Under the pieces are notes generated by a model. It searched no databases and was not told the DNA's origin. It saw only the letters and a program-made list of their open reading frames with translations. Below are positions 53,104 to 62,511 of a stretch of 64,000 nucleotides of DNA, piece by piece. Location of the stretch: the NCBI GenBank assembly GCA_902779575.1, contig CACZBW010000003.1:124001-188000 (forward strand), written 5' to 3'. Both the position numbers and the translations under genes were made by a program. Origin of the DNA: an uncultured Lachnospiraceae bacterium (GTDB taxonomy: Bacteria > Bacillota > Clostridia > Lachnospirales > Lachnospiraceae). Position 1 is the stretch's first letter; the number at the start of each line of letters is the position of its first letter.

Positions 53104-54054
53104 TCACTCAGGAATCTTGTCCTGTACCATCTTCACGCAGCCGTACATTCCGGCGTCATTCCCGAGTTCGGCCAGGGCGAAGCGGGTCGACGTGGAGGCA
53201 TGGAACGCTGCCTCGACATAATACTTCTGCACGTAATCAATCACCATCGGCCCTGCCTTGCTCATGCCGCCGCCGATGACGTAAATCTCCGGGTCAACCA
53301 CGCAGGAAACCAACGCAAGACCGCGGCCGAGAATACTTCCGAACTCTTCCATAATCTCTATGCACATCTTGTCGCCTGCCTTGGCGCCGTCGCAGACGGC
53401 TTTGGATGTGACATTCTCTTCCCTGCGCAGGCAGCTGTCTTCATCGCTTGCTTCCAGATGCTTTTTCGCTAGGCGCGCCACGCCGTTCGCGGAGGTGTAC
53501 TGCTCCAGATGACCTTTCTTGCCGCATCCGCAAAGAACAGTCTCGTCCGGATTGACCAGCATATGGCCGAGTTCCCCGCTGGCCCCGAACGCACCGCTGA
53601 AGATCTTGCCGTTAATAATCACGCCGCCGCCGACGCCGGTTCCGAGAGTGACCATGACCACGTTGGAATAGCCTTTTCCGCCGCCCTTCCACATCTCTCC
53701 GAGAGCTGCGGCATTGGCATCGTTGGCCACTTCCACAGGAATCCCGTTGAGAAGCCGGTTGAGTTCTTCATGGGCGCGCACGACTCCCCAGCCGAGGTTC
53801 ACGCAGCGGTTGACCGTCCCGTCCTCCAGGACAGCGCCGGGAACATCGATTCCGACTCCGCGGATCTCACCGGGGCTGATGCCGCGCTTCTGCATCTGCA
53901 GCAGGATCGAATCCGCGATATCACCGAGAATATATTTGCCGTTCTCTTCTGTCCTGGTGGGAATTTCCCACTTGTCCAGGAGCTCCTCATTCTCAAACAG
54001 ACCGATTTTTACAGTCGTTCCACCCAGATCCACACCAAAAATATACGGTTTCAT
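53104..54054 (-). CDS. glcK: ROK-family glucokinase
   Basis: The 316-residue protein is a ROK kinase, probably glucokinase, which phosphorylates glucose with ATP. The phosphate-binding start FGVDLGGTTVKIGLF, the GIDVPGAV block, VANDANAAALGEM with the catalytic aspartate, and the EXGH motif in GELGHM are present. The zinc motif reads CGCGKKGHLEQY, so the third cysteine of the usual CxCGxxGC is histidine, a change seen in other Firmicutes members. GAGGAG precedes the start. It is a single-gene unit divergent from mnmA. Confidence 0.93.
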   Translation of the reverse strand: MKPYIFGVDLGGTTVKIGLFENEELLDKWEIPTRTEENGKYILGDIADSILLQMQKRGISPGEIRGVGIDVPGAVLEDGTVNRCVNLGWGVVRAHEELNRLLNGIPVEVANDANAAALGEMWKGGGKGYSNVVMVTLGTGVGGGVIINGKIFSGAFGASGELGHMLVNPDETVLCGCGKKGHLEQYTSANGVARLAKKHLEASDEDSCLRREENVTSKAVCDGAKAGDKMCIEIMEEFGSILGRGLALVSCVVDPEIYVIGGGMSKAGPMVIDYVQKYYVEAAFHASTSTRFALAELGNDAGMYGCVKMVQDKIPE

Positions 54055-54215
54055 ATCATGTTCTCCTCATCTTGTGCTTTTTATTCCTGCCTGCGGCTCC
54101 GCCGCCAGGATTTCTGACATCTATTTTACCAGAAATTGCGGAACAGAACATACATTTTTTAACTTCTTTCCTGCTTCTGTATATTCTTCTGCACCTCTTT
54201 CCGTCTTTCAGGAGA

Positions 54216-54303
54216 AATCTTCCGCGGAAATAATACAGCAGTCTCCGTCTCCGGTATCTGCTCCTCCTTTCCCGGTAAATCTTTCGCGGAAATAATACGG
54301 CAG
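54216..54303 (+). repeat. Two-copy direct repeat in the mnmA upstream region
   Basis: AAATCTTCCGCGGAAATAAT, then ACAGCAG, at 54216-54241 recurs as AAATCTTTCGCGGAAATAAT, then ACGGCAG, at 54278-54303. The unit spacing is about 62 bases. It lies in the 411-base divergent space between glucokinase and mnmA, which otherwise holds no gene I can see. It may be a local duplication or a regulatory pair. Confidence 0.65.
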
Positions 54304-54465
54304 CCCCTTCCTCTGGATTTTCGTACCTGCGTATGCTATCATTCCCTTACTGTCAGAAAAGAAATACGGACAGGATACACGGCGGATTACCGGATCTGCC
54401 GCGGGTCCTGACCCGAAAAGAACGGAGCGGCAATACGCTCCGTACCGGAAGAAAAGAGGAAGCAG

Positions 54466-55581
54466 ATGAGCAAAGGCAGGGTTCTCGTTGGAATGAGCGG
54501 CGGCGTGGATTCTTCGGTCGCGGCCTGGCTTTTGAAAGAGCAGGGCTATGAGGTCACGGGCTGTACCATGCGTCTTTATGATTATACCGGAATCGGGCTT
54601 AAGGAGCAGAACAGCTGCTGCGGCATAAAAGATGTGGATGACGCCCGGGCTGTGGCGGAACGGATCGGGGTCGGATATCTTGCCCTGAACCTGATGGAAA
54701 GCTTTCGCGAAGAAGTCATGGATCATTTCGTGCAGGAATACCTGGACGGCCATACCCCGAATCCCTGCATTGACTGCAACCGCCGCCTGAAATTCGGCCG
54801 CCTGCTCTCCTGGGCGAAGGAACACGGATTTGATTACCTCGCGACCGGCCATTATGTGCGCAAATGCTTTCTTGACGGCCGCTGGTACCTGAAAAAAGCC
54901 GCGGACCTCAGCCGGGACCAGAGCTATGTTCTTTATCCTGTCACGCAGGAGACGCTCTCCGGGCTTCTGTTTCCGCTGGGGGATCTGAAGAAGACAGAGG
55001 ACGTGCGGAGAATCGCCGAAGAACAGGGATTTGTCAATGCCCGCAAACATGACAGCCAGGACATCTGCTTCGTTCCGGACGGAGACTATGCCTCTTTTAT
55101 CGGACGCATGGTCAGCATGGAAGCGGACCGCTTCTGCCCGGGAAAGGAACATCCCGCCTGCCTTTCGCCCGGCAGCATCATTGACCGCAGCGGCCGCGTT
55201 CTGGGCCGGCACCGCGGCGCGGTTCACTACACGATCGGCCAGCGCAGAGGCCTTGGCCTTGCCGTGCCCGAATCGGTTTATGTGCTTTCAAAAGACATGC
55301 AGGCCAATACAGTCACTGTAGGTCCCAATGAAGCCCTGTTCAGCAGGGAACTCACCGTAAAGGATCTTTTCTGGCAAAGGCCCGCGCCGGAAGAGGGGGA
55401 AGTCTTCCGGGCACGCGTGAGAATCCGTTACCAGCACCGGGAACAGGAAGCCTCCGTCACAGTCCTGCCGGGCGCTCTTGTGCGCGTCCTTTTTGATGAA
55501 GGGCAGCGTGCGGTCTGTCCCGGCCAGGCGGCTGTATTTTACGACGGCGATCTGGTTCTGGGCGGCGGAACGATTCTGTAA
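54466..55581 (+). CDS. mnmA: tRNA-specific 2-thiouridylase MnmA
   Basis: MnmA adds sulfur to U34 of Lys, Glu and Gln tRNAs. The 371-residue enzyme has the PP-loop GMSGGVDSSVAAW, the catalytic cysteine in HTPNPCIDCNRRLKF and the second in HDSQDICFVPDGDY. GHYVRK and TIGQRRGLGL are also family blocks. The ATG has an AGAGGAAG site. No sulfur-carrier or cysteine-desulfurase gene is beside it. A 1020-base open frame on the opposite strand (54208-55227) is a shadow of this gene. Confidence 0.97.
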   Translation: MSKGRVLVGMSGGVDSSVAAWLLKEQGYEVTGCTMRLYDYTGIGLKEQNSCCGIKDVDDARAVAERIGVGYLALNLMESFREEVMDHFVQEYLDGHTPNPCIDCNRRLKFGRLLSWAKEHGFDYLATGHYVRKCFLDGRWYLKKAADLSRDQSYVLYPVTQETLSGLLFPLGDLKKTEDVRRIAEEQGFVNARKHDSQDICFVPDGDYASFIGRMVSMEADRFCPGKEHPACLSPGSIIDRSGRVLGRHRGAVHYTIGQRRGLGLAVPESVYVLSKDMQANTVTVGPNEALFSRELTVKDLFWQRPAPEEGEVFRARVRIRYQHREQEASVTVLPGALVRVLFDEGQRAVCPGQAAVFYDGDLVLGGGTIL

Positions 55582-55646
55582 TTCCCCCGGTCTTCGGCCG
55601 CGCACAGACAGCTGCCCGCCAGATGCCCGGAATGTGCCTCTCGCAC

Positions 55647-55688
55647 AAAACACGGGTCAGAGTCCTGACGGACTCTGACCCGTTTTCA
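55647..55688. terminator. Bidirectional terminator between mnmA and the debranching enzyme gene
   Basis: ACGGGTCAGAGTC pairs with GACTCTGACCCGT. AAAA lies before and TTTT after, so it can end transcription from both convergent genes. Confidence 0.9.
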
Positions 55689-55708
55689 CTGCAGCTTACT
55701 TCTTTCTG

Positions 55709-57832
55709 TCAATATCTCTCCGCGGTCAGGATGGCGACGGATCTGGCATGCATGGTTACTTTCTTCCAGGCAAGCCCTCTCTCCTCACCGCCTGTCGACG
55801 TGAAGAGATGCCAGCTTCTCGACTCCGGCAGATCCGGAAGGACGATCTCCACCGGTTCCCAGAAAACGTTGACCGCGCAGCACACGATATCGTCCGTCCT
55901 GGTATTTTCATCATAACCGGCGTAGATAATATAAAAAGCCTTCGTCTCCTTGGTAACCCGGGCGTTCCAGGGGGTCCCGGCATGGACGGACATGTTCGGG
56001 AAACCGCAGCGCGCCGTCTTCAGATCCCGCCTGATGCAGGGATGCGCCTTGCGGAAGGCGATCACGTCCCTGGTAAATTCCAGGATATTCCGGTTCTTAT
56101 CGCAATAGTTCCAGTCGAGCCAGGATGCCTCGTTGTCCTGGCAGTAACAGTTATTATTGCCGAACTGCGTGTTCGCGAATTCATCTCCCGCCAGGAACAT
56201 CGGCGTTCCGCGGCTCATCATAAGAACCGCCATGGCATTCTTGACCATCTTCGTCCTCAGTCGCTCGATTGCGGGATCATCGCTCGGTCCTTCCACCCCG
56301 CAGTTCCAGCTCCGGTTGTCATTGGCTCCGTCCGTATTGCCCCAGCCGTTCGCCTCATTGTGTTTCTGATTGTAGGCGTACATGTCATACAGCGTGAAGC
56401 CGTCGTGACAGGTGAGAAAATTCACGGAAGAATTGTATCCGATATAACCGTGCGGGCTCCTGCCCTGCTCCGAAACATCCCGGGAATACAGGTCCGGCGA
56501 ACCCATCATGCGCTTGGCCGCTTCGGGCGCCTCCCAGTAATCTCCCTTCAGGAAGGAACGCATATCGTCACGGTAGCGGCCGTTCCATTCCGCCCAGCGG
56601 TTCCATGCGGGGAAACTGCCGACCTGGTACAGGCCGCCGGCATCCCAGGCTTCCGCGATCAGCTTTACATCCGCAAGGATCGGGTCCATGGCAAGCCGCT
56701 GGACCAGGGGCGGATACTCCATCGGGGAACCGTCCTCATTTCTCCCCAGAATGCTGGCGAGATCAAAACGAAAACCGTCGATCTGATAATTGACCGTCCA
56801 GAAATGCAGACATTCCACGATCATCTCCTGAACGACGGGATGATTGCAGTTCACCGTGTTGCCGCAGCCCGAAAAGTTATAATAGTCCCCTTCCGGCGTA
56901 AGCATGTAATAGATATTGTTGTCGAAGCCCTTGAAGGAAATAAACTTTCCGTCCTCATTCCCCTCCGCCGTATGGTTGAATACAACGTCAAGGATCACCT
57001 GGATCCCTGCCTCATGAAGCGCATGGATCAGCTGCCGCAGTTCTCTTCCCTCCCGGTTGTATTCCTCGGCGGAAGTGTATCTCGCATTCGGGGCAAAGTA
57101 GCTGACCGTGTTGTATCCCCAGTATTCAAGGAGCATCTTTCCCTCAAACTCCCGGGCGTTCATCATCTCGTCAAACTCAAAGATTGGCATCAGTTCCACC
57201 GCGGTGACGCCGAGCCATTTGAGGTAGGGAATCTTCTCCCTGACTCCCAGAAAGGTTCCCGGCGCGGACACGCCGGAATTCCGGCCGAAGGTAAAGCCCC
57301 TGACATGGAGTTCATAGATGATCAGGTCCTCCATGGGTACCTTCCTGTGGGCATGGTCCGCCCATTCATAGGATCTTCTCACAACCCTGGCATGGTAGGC
57401 CTTATCTCTGGGCTGCGGCTCCCCCCAGTGCCGGTTGGAGGTCACCGCTTTTGCGTAGATATCCAGCAGCACATGTCTTTTGTCAAAAAGCTGGCCTTTT
57501 TCAGGACAGTAGGGACCGTCCACCCGGTAGGCATACTCAAAACGGGAAATATCGAGTCCGAAGACAATCATGGTCCAGACATCCCCGATCCGGTATCTGT
57601 CCGGAAATGGAATCACCGCGTAGGGTTCCTGCTCGCCGCGGTCAAAAAGCAGCAGCTCCACCGCAGTGGCGCCGCTGGAGTGCAGCGTAAAGTTAACGGC
57701 ACCGCTGTATCCCATGGCGGTCGCGCCGTTCAGCTCGCACAGCCCCATACAGACCGCGTAGCCGGCAACGCTGTCCCGCGGTCTTCGCATATCATCCACT
57801 ATACTTGGGAAATCATTGATATTGTTGTTCAT
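55709..57832 (-). CDS. glgX: Glycogen debranching enzyme (GlgX/isoamylase type)
   Basis: The 707-residue GH13 enzyme would hydrolyse alpha-1,6 branches of glycogen. A CBM48 module lies at about 40-140 (AVNFTLHSSGATAVELLLFD). The barrel shows VILDVVFNHTAEGNE, the nucleophile in IDGFRFDLAS, the acid/base in KLIAEAWDAGG and the transition-state pair in LTCHDGFTLYD. GDEFANTQFGNNNCYCQDN is the isoamylase-type loop. A C-terminal beta domain ends the protein. The gene stands alone; no glycogen synthase or phosphorylase gene is nearby. AAAAGGTG precedes the ATG. Confidence 0.93.
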   Translation of the reverse strand: MNNNINDFPSIVDDMRRPRDSVAGYAVCMGLCELNGATAMGYSGAVNFTLHSSGATAVELLLFDRGEQEPYAVIPFPDRYRIGDVWTMIVFGLDISRFEYAYRVDGPYCPEKGQLFDKRHVLLDIYAKAVTSNRHWGEPQPRDKAYHARVVRRSYEWADHAHRKVPMEDLIIYELHVRGFTFGRNSGVSAPGTFLGVREKIPYLKWLGVTAVELMPIFEFDEMMNAREFEGKMLLEYWGYNTVSYFAPNARYTSAEEYNREGRELRQLIHALHEAGIQVILDVVFNHTAEGNEDGKFISFKGFDNNIYYMLTPEGDYYNFSGCGNTVNCNHPVVQEMIVECLHFWTVNYQIDGFRFDLASILGRNEDGSPMEYPPLVQRLAMDPILADVKLIAEAWDAGGLYQVGSFPAWNRWAEWNGRYRDDMRSFLKGDYWEAPEAAKRMMGSPDLYSRDVSEQGRSPHGYIGYNSSVNFLTCHDGFTLYDMYAYNQKHNEANGWGNTDGANDNRSWNCGVEGPSDDPAIERLRTKMVKNAMAVLMMSRGTPMFLAGDEFANTQFGNNNCYCQDNEASWLDWNYCDKNRNILEFTRDVIAFRKAHPCIRRDLKTARCGFPNMSVHAGTPWNARVTKETKAFYIIYAGYDENTRTDDIVCCAVNVFWEPVEIVLPDLPESRSWHLFTSTGGEERGLAWKKVTMHARSVAILTAERY

Positions 57833-57933
57833 CGCACCTTTTCCGTAAATTCAGTCTTGCTGTCAGTGTATTTTTTCAGTATAACACATGTTATGCCCAT
57901 TCACTGATTTTTTTATGATCTGACACTGAACCC

Positions 57934-58081
57934 GTGCTACCATTCACGGCCTGTTTGAGAGCACATTCTGATTCGTCGCGTTTGCACGTAAGCAGAAGGG
58001 TCTGATTTCAAATGTGGGCCTGCGAAGCAGGAACCCCACTCACAGCGGACCCGAACCTGTTTCAGACCGGAAGCGCCCCGT
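57934..58081 (+). repeat. Repeat family 1, diverged copy
   Basis: The element begins GTGCTACCATTCACGGCCTG and continues with TTCTGATTCGTCGCG and TTGCACGTAAG. These match the reverse complement of the right half of the element at 10459-10629. The far end (GCCCCGTAATGTCAGG) is only weakly inverted to the start. It fills most of the 336-base space between the debranching enzyme gene and pckA. Confidence 0.6.
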
Positions 58082-58090
58082 AATGTCAGG

Positions 58091-58126
58091 GAAAAAAATG
58101 CCGCAGGCAAAGATGTCTGCGGCATT
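58091..58126 (-). terminator. Terminator of pckA
   Basis: On the minus strand ATGCCGCAG pairs with CTGCGGCAT, and seven T residues follow. It lies about 45 bases past the pckA stop. Confidence 0.9.
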
Positions 58127-58168
58127 CCCTTTTAAGATTCAGATATTGTCAGAACAAAGCCATACGGA

Positions 58169-59773
58169 TCAAAGCTGCGGGCCTGCTGCTACAAGCGCCT
58201 TGCCTGCCTCGTTGCTCTCATACTTGACAAAGTTCTTGATGAACCTCTGAGCAAGATCCTTCGCCTTCTCATCCCATTCCGCAGCGTTTGCGTAGGTATC
58301 GCGCGGATCCAGAATATCTGTCGCAACGCCTTCCAGCTCTGTCGGAACCTCGAAATTGAAATACGGGATCTTCTTTGTCGGAGCCTTATCGATGGCGCCG
58401 TTCAGGATCGCGTCGATGATTCCGCGGGTATCCTTGATGGAGATACGCTTGCCGGTGCCGTTCCAGCCAGTGTTGACCAGATAAGCCTTGGCTCCGCTCT
58501 TGTCCATTCTCTTAACCAGCTCCTGGCCGTACTTGGTCGGATGCAGTTCAAGGAAAGCCTGTCCGAAGCATGCGGAGAAGGTCGGGGTCGGCTCGGTGAT
58601 TCCGCGCTCGGTTCCTGCAAGCTTGGCTGTGAAACCGGACAGGAAATAATACTGGGTCTGTTCCGGAGTCAGGATGGAGACCGGCGGAAGAACTCCGAAA
58701 GCGTCAGCAGACAGGAAGATAACACACTTGGCTGCCGGGCCTCTGGAGACTGGTCTTACGATGTTCTGAATATGGTCGATCGGGTAGGATACACGGGTGT
58801 TCTCGGTAACGCTCTTGTCAGCGAAATCGCACTTTCCGTTCTCATCCAGGGTAACGTTCTCAAGCAGAGCGTTTCTCTTGATCGCGTTGTAGATATCCGG
58901 TTCGGATTCCTTGTCAAGGTTGATAACCTTGGCGTAGCATCCGCCCTCAAAGTTGAAGACGCCGCTGTCATCCCAGCCGTGCTCGTCGTCGCCGATCAGA
59001 AGTCTCTTCGGGTCGGTGGACAGAGTGGTCTTGCCCGTTCCGGAAAGACCGAAGAAGATCGCGGTATTCTGGCCGTCCATATCTGTGTTCGCGGAGCAGT
59101 GCATGGCAGCGATGCCCTTCAGCGGCAGATAATAGTTCATCATGGAGAACAGGCCCTTCTTCATCTCGCCGCCGTACCAGGTATTCAGAATAACCTGCTC
59201 ATGGGAGGTTACGTTGAAGGCAACGCAGGTTTCGGAACGAAGTCCGAGTTCCTTGTAGTTCTCGACTTTCGCCTTGGAAGCGCAGTAAACGACGAAATCC
59301 GGCTTGAACTCTGCCAGCTCTTCAGCGGTCGGCCTGATGAACATGTTTGTGACGAAATGTGCCTGCCAGGCAACTTCCATGATGAAGCGGACTCCCATGC
59401 GGGTATCCTTGTTGGTGCCGCAGAAACCGTCGACAACAAACAGTCTCTTTCCGCTCAGCTGCTTCCTCGCAAGATCCTTGACCGTTGCCCAGACTTCCTC
59501 GCTCATCGGATGGTTATCGTTCGGATAACCCTCGGTTGTCCACCATACCGTGTCCTTCGAACCCTCGTCCATGACAATATATTTGTCTTTCGGGGAACGG
59601 CCGGTATAAATACCTGTCATGACATTCACTGCGCCCAGTTCACTCTCCTGGCCTTTATCATAGCCAGTCAGTTCCGGTTTCATCTCTTCCTCGTACAGGA
59701 ATTCATAAGAAGGATTGTAAACGATCTCGCTTACGCCTGTAATCCCATACTGACTCAGATCAATATTCGCCAT
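58169..59773 (-). CDS. pckA: Phosphoenolpyruvate carboxykinase (ATP)
   Basis: The enzyme interconverts oxaloacetate plus ATP with phosphoenolpyruvate, CO2 and ADP. In gut anaerobes it often runs toward carbon dioxide fixation. The 534-residue protein shows the P-loop [13 protein letters not shown], the metal-binding [36 protein letters not shown] and HYCSA-type MHCSANTD. It has a consensus promoter about 100 bases upstream and its own terminator, so it is a single-gene unit. It is divergent from proA. Confidence 0.97.
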   Translation of the reverse strand: MANIDLSQYGITGVSEIVYNPSYEFLYEEEMKPELTGYDKGQESELGAVNVMTGIYTGRSPKDKYIVMDEGSKDTVWWTTEGYPNDNHPMSEEVWATVKDLARKQLSGKRLFVVDGFCGTNKDTRMGVRFIMEVAWQAHFVTNMFIRPTAEELAEFKPDFVVYCASKAKVENYKELGLRSETCVAFNVTSHEQVILNTWYGGEMKKGLFSMMNYYLPLKGIAAMHCSANTDMDGQNTAIFFGLSGTGKTTLSTDPKRLLIGDDEHGWDDSGVFNFEGGCYAKVINLDKESEPDIYNAIKRNALLENVTLDENGKCDFADKSVTENTRVSYPIDHIQNIVRPVSRGPAAKCVIFLSADAFGVLPPVSILTPEQTQYYFLSGFTAKLAGTERGITEPTPTFSACFGQAFLELHPTKYGQELVKRMDKSGAKAYLVNTGWNGTGKRISIKDTRGIIDAILNGAIDKAPTKKIPYFNFEVPTELEGVATDILDPRDTYANAAEWDEKAKDLAQRFIKNFVKYESNEAGKALVAAGPQL

Positions 59774-59874
59774 AGTACATAAACCTCTTTTCTGAAATAA
59801 CGATCAATAGCTGCCTATGTGTTGACTGTTTACTCTATAAAAAGGTCTTAAAGCCGACCTTTCTGCCGTTAGGT

Positions 59875-59903
59875 ATTATACAGGAAGAACGGCTGAAAAT
59901 CAA
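59875..59903 (-). promoter_or_regulatory. pckA promoter
   Basis: On the minus strand TTGATT (59898-59903), 17 bases and a perfect TATAAT (59875-59880) precede pckA. The rest of the 413-base divergent space toward proA holds a GC hairpin near 60053-60072 (CCGGGCGC with GCGCCCGG) but no gene I can see. Confidence 0.85.
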
Positions 59904-60186
59904 CAAATTCACATGATTGCGTTATAAATTTCACTTTTGCATAAGTTTGAAATCAAATTCCTTCGAGGTATGGTGAAATTTCCGGCCCGGTATGATAAAC
60001 TAGCTTCATCTGCCGGCCGGGGTTCCGATACCGCAGGCCGCAGGCGGGGTTCCGGGCGCATTGCGCGCCCGGAGAATGAATCCGGAAACGCCGGTCCGAA
60101 AGCTTTTGTCCGATGAAAAAAGACGGATCGCCGTTTCCCGGAAATGATACACAGAACCAGCATGCCTTTGTTCGGGAGGAGATTCC

Positions 60187-61479
60187 ATGAGTATCCGTGA
60201 ACATGTAATGAAAATGAAAGAAGCAAGTCCTGCCATGGCGTCACTTCCGTCTGAAGTGCGCAACGCCGCCCTGCGCTCCGTGCAGGAGGCGCTGTCCGCG
60301 CACCGTGAGGAGATCTTTGCCGCCAACCGGGAAGACCTGAAAAAGGCGGAAGAAACCGGCATTTCCGCCGCTGTCGTTAAACGGCTGCGTTTCGATGAGC
60401 ACAAGCTTGCGGATGTCCTTGCCGGAATTGACGGCCTGATCGGACTGGAAGACCCGGTCGGCAGGGTGACGCTGCGGCGCGAGCTGGATGAAGGTCTGAC
60501 CCTGGTCCGCGTGACCTGCCCGATCGGAGTGATCGGTATTATCTTCGAAGCCCGTCCGGATGCCCTGGTACAGATCAGTTCCCTCTGCATTAAGAGCGGG
60601 AACTGTGCCGTCCTGAAAGGCGGGAAGGAAACCGCGTCCACCAATACGGTTTTATTCCGCCTGATCCTTGACGCCGTATCCGGAATACTGCCGGACCACT
60701 GCCTCCTGCAGGCTTCCGCCCATTCGGAGGTCGACGAACTTCTCGGCTGCGACGACTGTGTGGATCTGCTGATTCCGCGCGGATCGAACCGTTTTGTCCG
60801 TTATATCATGGACCATACGAGGATTCCGGTCATGGGGCACTCCGACGGAGTCTGCCACACCTATATCGACGAGGATGCCGATTTTGAAAAAGCCATTCCG
60901 ATTCTTCTGGATGCGAAGACCCAGTATACGGCTGCCTGCAATTCAACGGAGACGCTTCTGGTCCACCGCGCGATTGCGGAGCGCTTCCTTCCCGCCGCGG
61001 CGGCAAGGCTTTCTGAAGCAGGCGTACGGCTCCGCGGAAACGCGGAGGCTGCTGCCCTGATTCCGCAGATCCGCAAGGATGACATCATGCAGGAGGAAGA
61101 TTTTTCCACCGAATATCTGGACCTGGTCCTCTCGGTACGCCTGGTCGGATCCGTGGAAGAAGCCGCCGTCCACATCAACCGTTTCGGCTCCCATCATACG
61201 GACGCCATCATCACGGAGAATAAGGAGCACGCGGAGACCTTCCTGCGCCTGGTGGACTCCGCCGGTGTGTACGTGAACTGCTCTACCCGCTTTGCTGACG
61301 GGTTCCGCTACGGTTTCGGCGCGGAAGTCGGCATTTCCACCGGCAAGCTTCACGCGCGCGGCCCCGTCGGCCTGGACGGCCTGGTTACTTACAAATACCG
61401 CCTCTATGGAAGCGGACAGATTGTCGGCGACTATGCCTCCGGAAAGAAACAGTTCCATTTCCGGGATCTGCCCGTCTGA
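60187..61479 (+). CDS. proA: Glutamate-5-semialdehyde dehydrogenase ProA
   Basis: ProA reduces glutamyl-5-phosphate to glutamate semialdehyde in proline synthesis. The 430-residue protein has the aldehyde dehydrogenase fold with CPIGVIGIIFEARPD, CAVLKGGKETA, the catalytic cysteine in QYTAACNSTETLLVH and VNCSTRFADGFRYGFGAEVG. GGGAGGAG precedes the ATG. proB, which normally sits beside it, is not in the window. Confidence 0.96.
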   Translation: MSIREHVMKMKEASPAMASLPSEVRNAALRSVQEALSAHREEIFAANREDLKKAEETGISAAVVKRLRFDEHKLADVLAGIDGLIGLEDPVGRVTLRRELDEGLTLVRVTCPIGVIGIIFEARPDALVQISSLCIKSGNCAVLKGGKETASTNTVLFRLILDAVSGILPDHCLLQASAHSEVDELLGCDDCVDLLIPRGSNRFVRYIMDHTRIPVMGHSDGVCHTYIDEDADFEKAIPILLDAKTQYTAACNSTETLLVHRAIAERFLPAAAARLSEAGVRLRGNAEAAALIPQIRKDDIMQEEDFSTEYLDLVLSVRLVGSVEEAAVHINRFGSHHTDAIITENKEHAETFLRLVDSAGVYVNCSTRFADGFRYGFGAEVGISTGKLHARGPVGLDGLVTYKYRLYGSGQIVGDYASGKKQFHFRDLPV

Positions 61480-61579
61480 TTCCCGATCCTGTCCCGGCCG
61501 GATCAGGCCGGGCACACGGCAGATTCAGCTGCCGGATATAAGCTTTCCGTCTGCAATAACCTCTCGACAGAATATTTAG

Positions 61580-61614
61580 AAGGCTGCCGCATCCTGTGAC
61601 GCGGCAGCCTTTCT
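61580..61614 (+). terminator. proA terminator
   Basis: AAGGCTGCCGC pairs with GCGGCAGCCTT, with TTTCTT at the end. It may also serve the convergent gene at 61658, since the stem starts with A residues. Confidence 0.85.
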
Positions 61615-61657
61615 TCACACCCCCGCTTCTGCTGCAGGGAGACACATGCTCCGCACT

Positions 61658-62260
61658 CTATCCGTGCTTCAGCACAAGGCATTCGAAGGGCCTCAGCTCC
61701 TTCCTGTCATAACTGTTTTCGTAGTTTCCGAGCATTCCGGTGTAAGAAACGATATCATAAGGCGTATGGACATGTTCCATACGGCCGCCGAGATTGCACA
61801 TCGCCATGATTTCTCCCTCCGCATCCCTGCCGCCGGGCAGAAAACGGCGGTAACAGATCATGTTGCTGCTTTCCCTGTCAAAAAACTCAATCATGCCTTC
61901 GCAGACAGCCCGTTCCGTTCTCCGGATTTCATCCAGCCTGCCGATGTAGGCCTTTACTTTCTCGGAACTGTCCGGAACCGTAAGCTTCAGCTTTCCTCTG
62001 AGCAGCCACAGAGCGGTGGCATAGCTCTCCTCCTGCCATTCCGCAAACCGTTCGCTGACCGCGGGAATCCCGCAGCTTCCCGCTTCCAGCAGAAGATCCC
62101 AGCTGATATCCGGGAGAATTCCTTTTTTCTGTGATTCCATCTGCCACTGCGTCAGGAAGCATACCAGCCTTCCGACGCCGTCTTCTGTTCCAGTGACTCC
62201 GAATGTATCTGCCGTATCATCTGTTTCAGCCTTTTCTTTCGCACCCTTCGTTTCATCCAT
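61658..62260 (-). CDS. Vestigial GH13 protein, remnant of a TreC-like hydrolase
   Basis: The 200-residue open frame aligns by eye with the last third of trehalose-6-phosphate hydrolase. FLTQWQMESQ matches the WQ helix, and AVSERFAEWQEESYATALWL matches the stretch after the NHDQPR loop. ICYRRF, MCNLGG, LGNYEN and ELRPFECLVL match the C-terminal beta domain. The catalytic barrel is missing, and the NHDQPR histidine loop has become LEAGSCGIPA, so it cannot be an active hydrolase. The frame is open, with an AAAGGA site and an operator upstream, so it may still be expressed. It is divergent from a TreR-like gene, the usual regulator of treC. It could be a pseudogene in slow decay or a repurposed sugar-binding piece. 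Confidence 0.7.
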   Translation of the reverse strand: MDETKGAKEKAETDDTADTFGVTGTEDGVGRLVCFLTQWQMESQKKGILPDISWDLLLEAGSCGIPAVSERFAEWQEESYATALWLLRGKLKLTVPDSSEKVKAYIGRLDEIRRTERAVCEGMIEFFDRESSNMICYRRFLPGGRDAEGEIMAMCNLGGRMEHVHTPYDIVSYTGMLGNYENSYDRKELRPFECLVLKHG

Positions 62261-62300
62261 AGGCCTGTCCTTTCTATGCTCAGTTTCTTTTTAGCATACT

Positions 62301-62310
62301 TGTTTAAACA
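62301..62310. promoter_or_regulatory. TreR-like operator, site 1
   Basis: The perfect palindrome TGTTTAAACA lies just upstream of a TATGCT -10-like box for the GH13 remnant gene, that is, inside its presumed promoter. The same ten bases recur at 62415. GntR-family TreR proteins bind such palindromes. Confidence 0.65.
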
Positions 62311-62333
62311 AAATCAAGTGAAAAGGCCGGGAA

Positions 62334-62347
62334 AATTGTTAACAATT
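62334..62347. promoter_or_regulatory. 14-bp palindrome in the divergent region
   Basis: AATTGTTAACAATT is a perfect palindrome between the two TGTTTAAACA sites. It may bind a second regulator or be chance in AT-rich DNA. Confidence 0.4.
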
Positions 62348-62375
62348 CATGAATCATTGTTTTCTTCATTAAGAC

Positions 62376-62403
62376 TTGACGAAAATAACTGGAATTATAT
62401 AAT
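62376..62403 (+). promoter_or_regulatory. Promoter of the treR-like gene
   Basis: TTGACG (62376-62381), 16 bases and TATAAT (62398-62403) form a good promoter. The start of transcription would fall just before the second operator. Confidence 0.7.
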
Positions 62404-62414
62404 TATAAAGGGGC

Positions 62415-62424
62415 TGTTTAAACA
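62415..62424. promoter_or_regulatory. TreR-like operator, site 2
   Basis: A second perfect TGTTTAAACA lies about 12 bases past the -10 box of the treR-like promoter. That position suits autorepression. Confidence 0.65.
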
Positions 62425-62511
62425 ACCGTCCCGCTTCTTTCAGTTTTAGCGCCATGCAGTTTGCGGCTATGCATACTTCATCTTGTTTCTATAATTGGGG
62501 AGAGGGTAAGA

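Noticed and set aside
54208-55227. 339-codon minus-strand frame opposite mnmA
   Set aside because: mnmA on the plus strand has all catalytic motifs and a ribosome site; the antisense product matches nothing.
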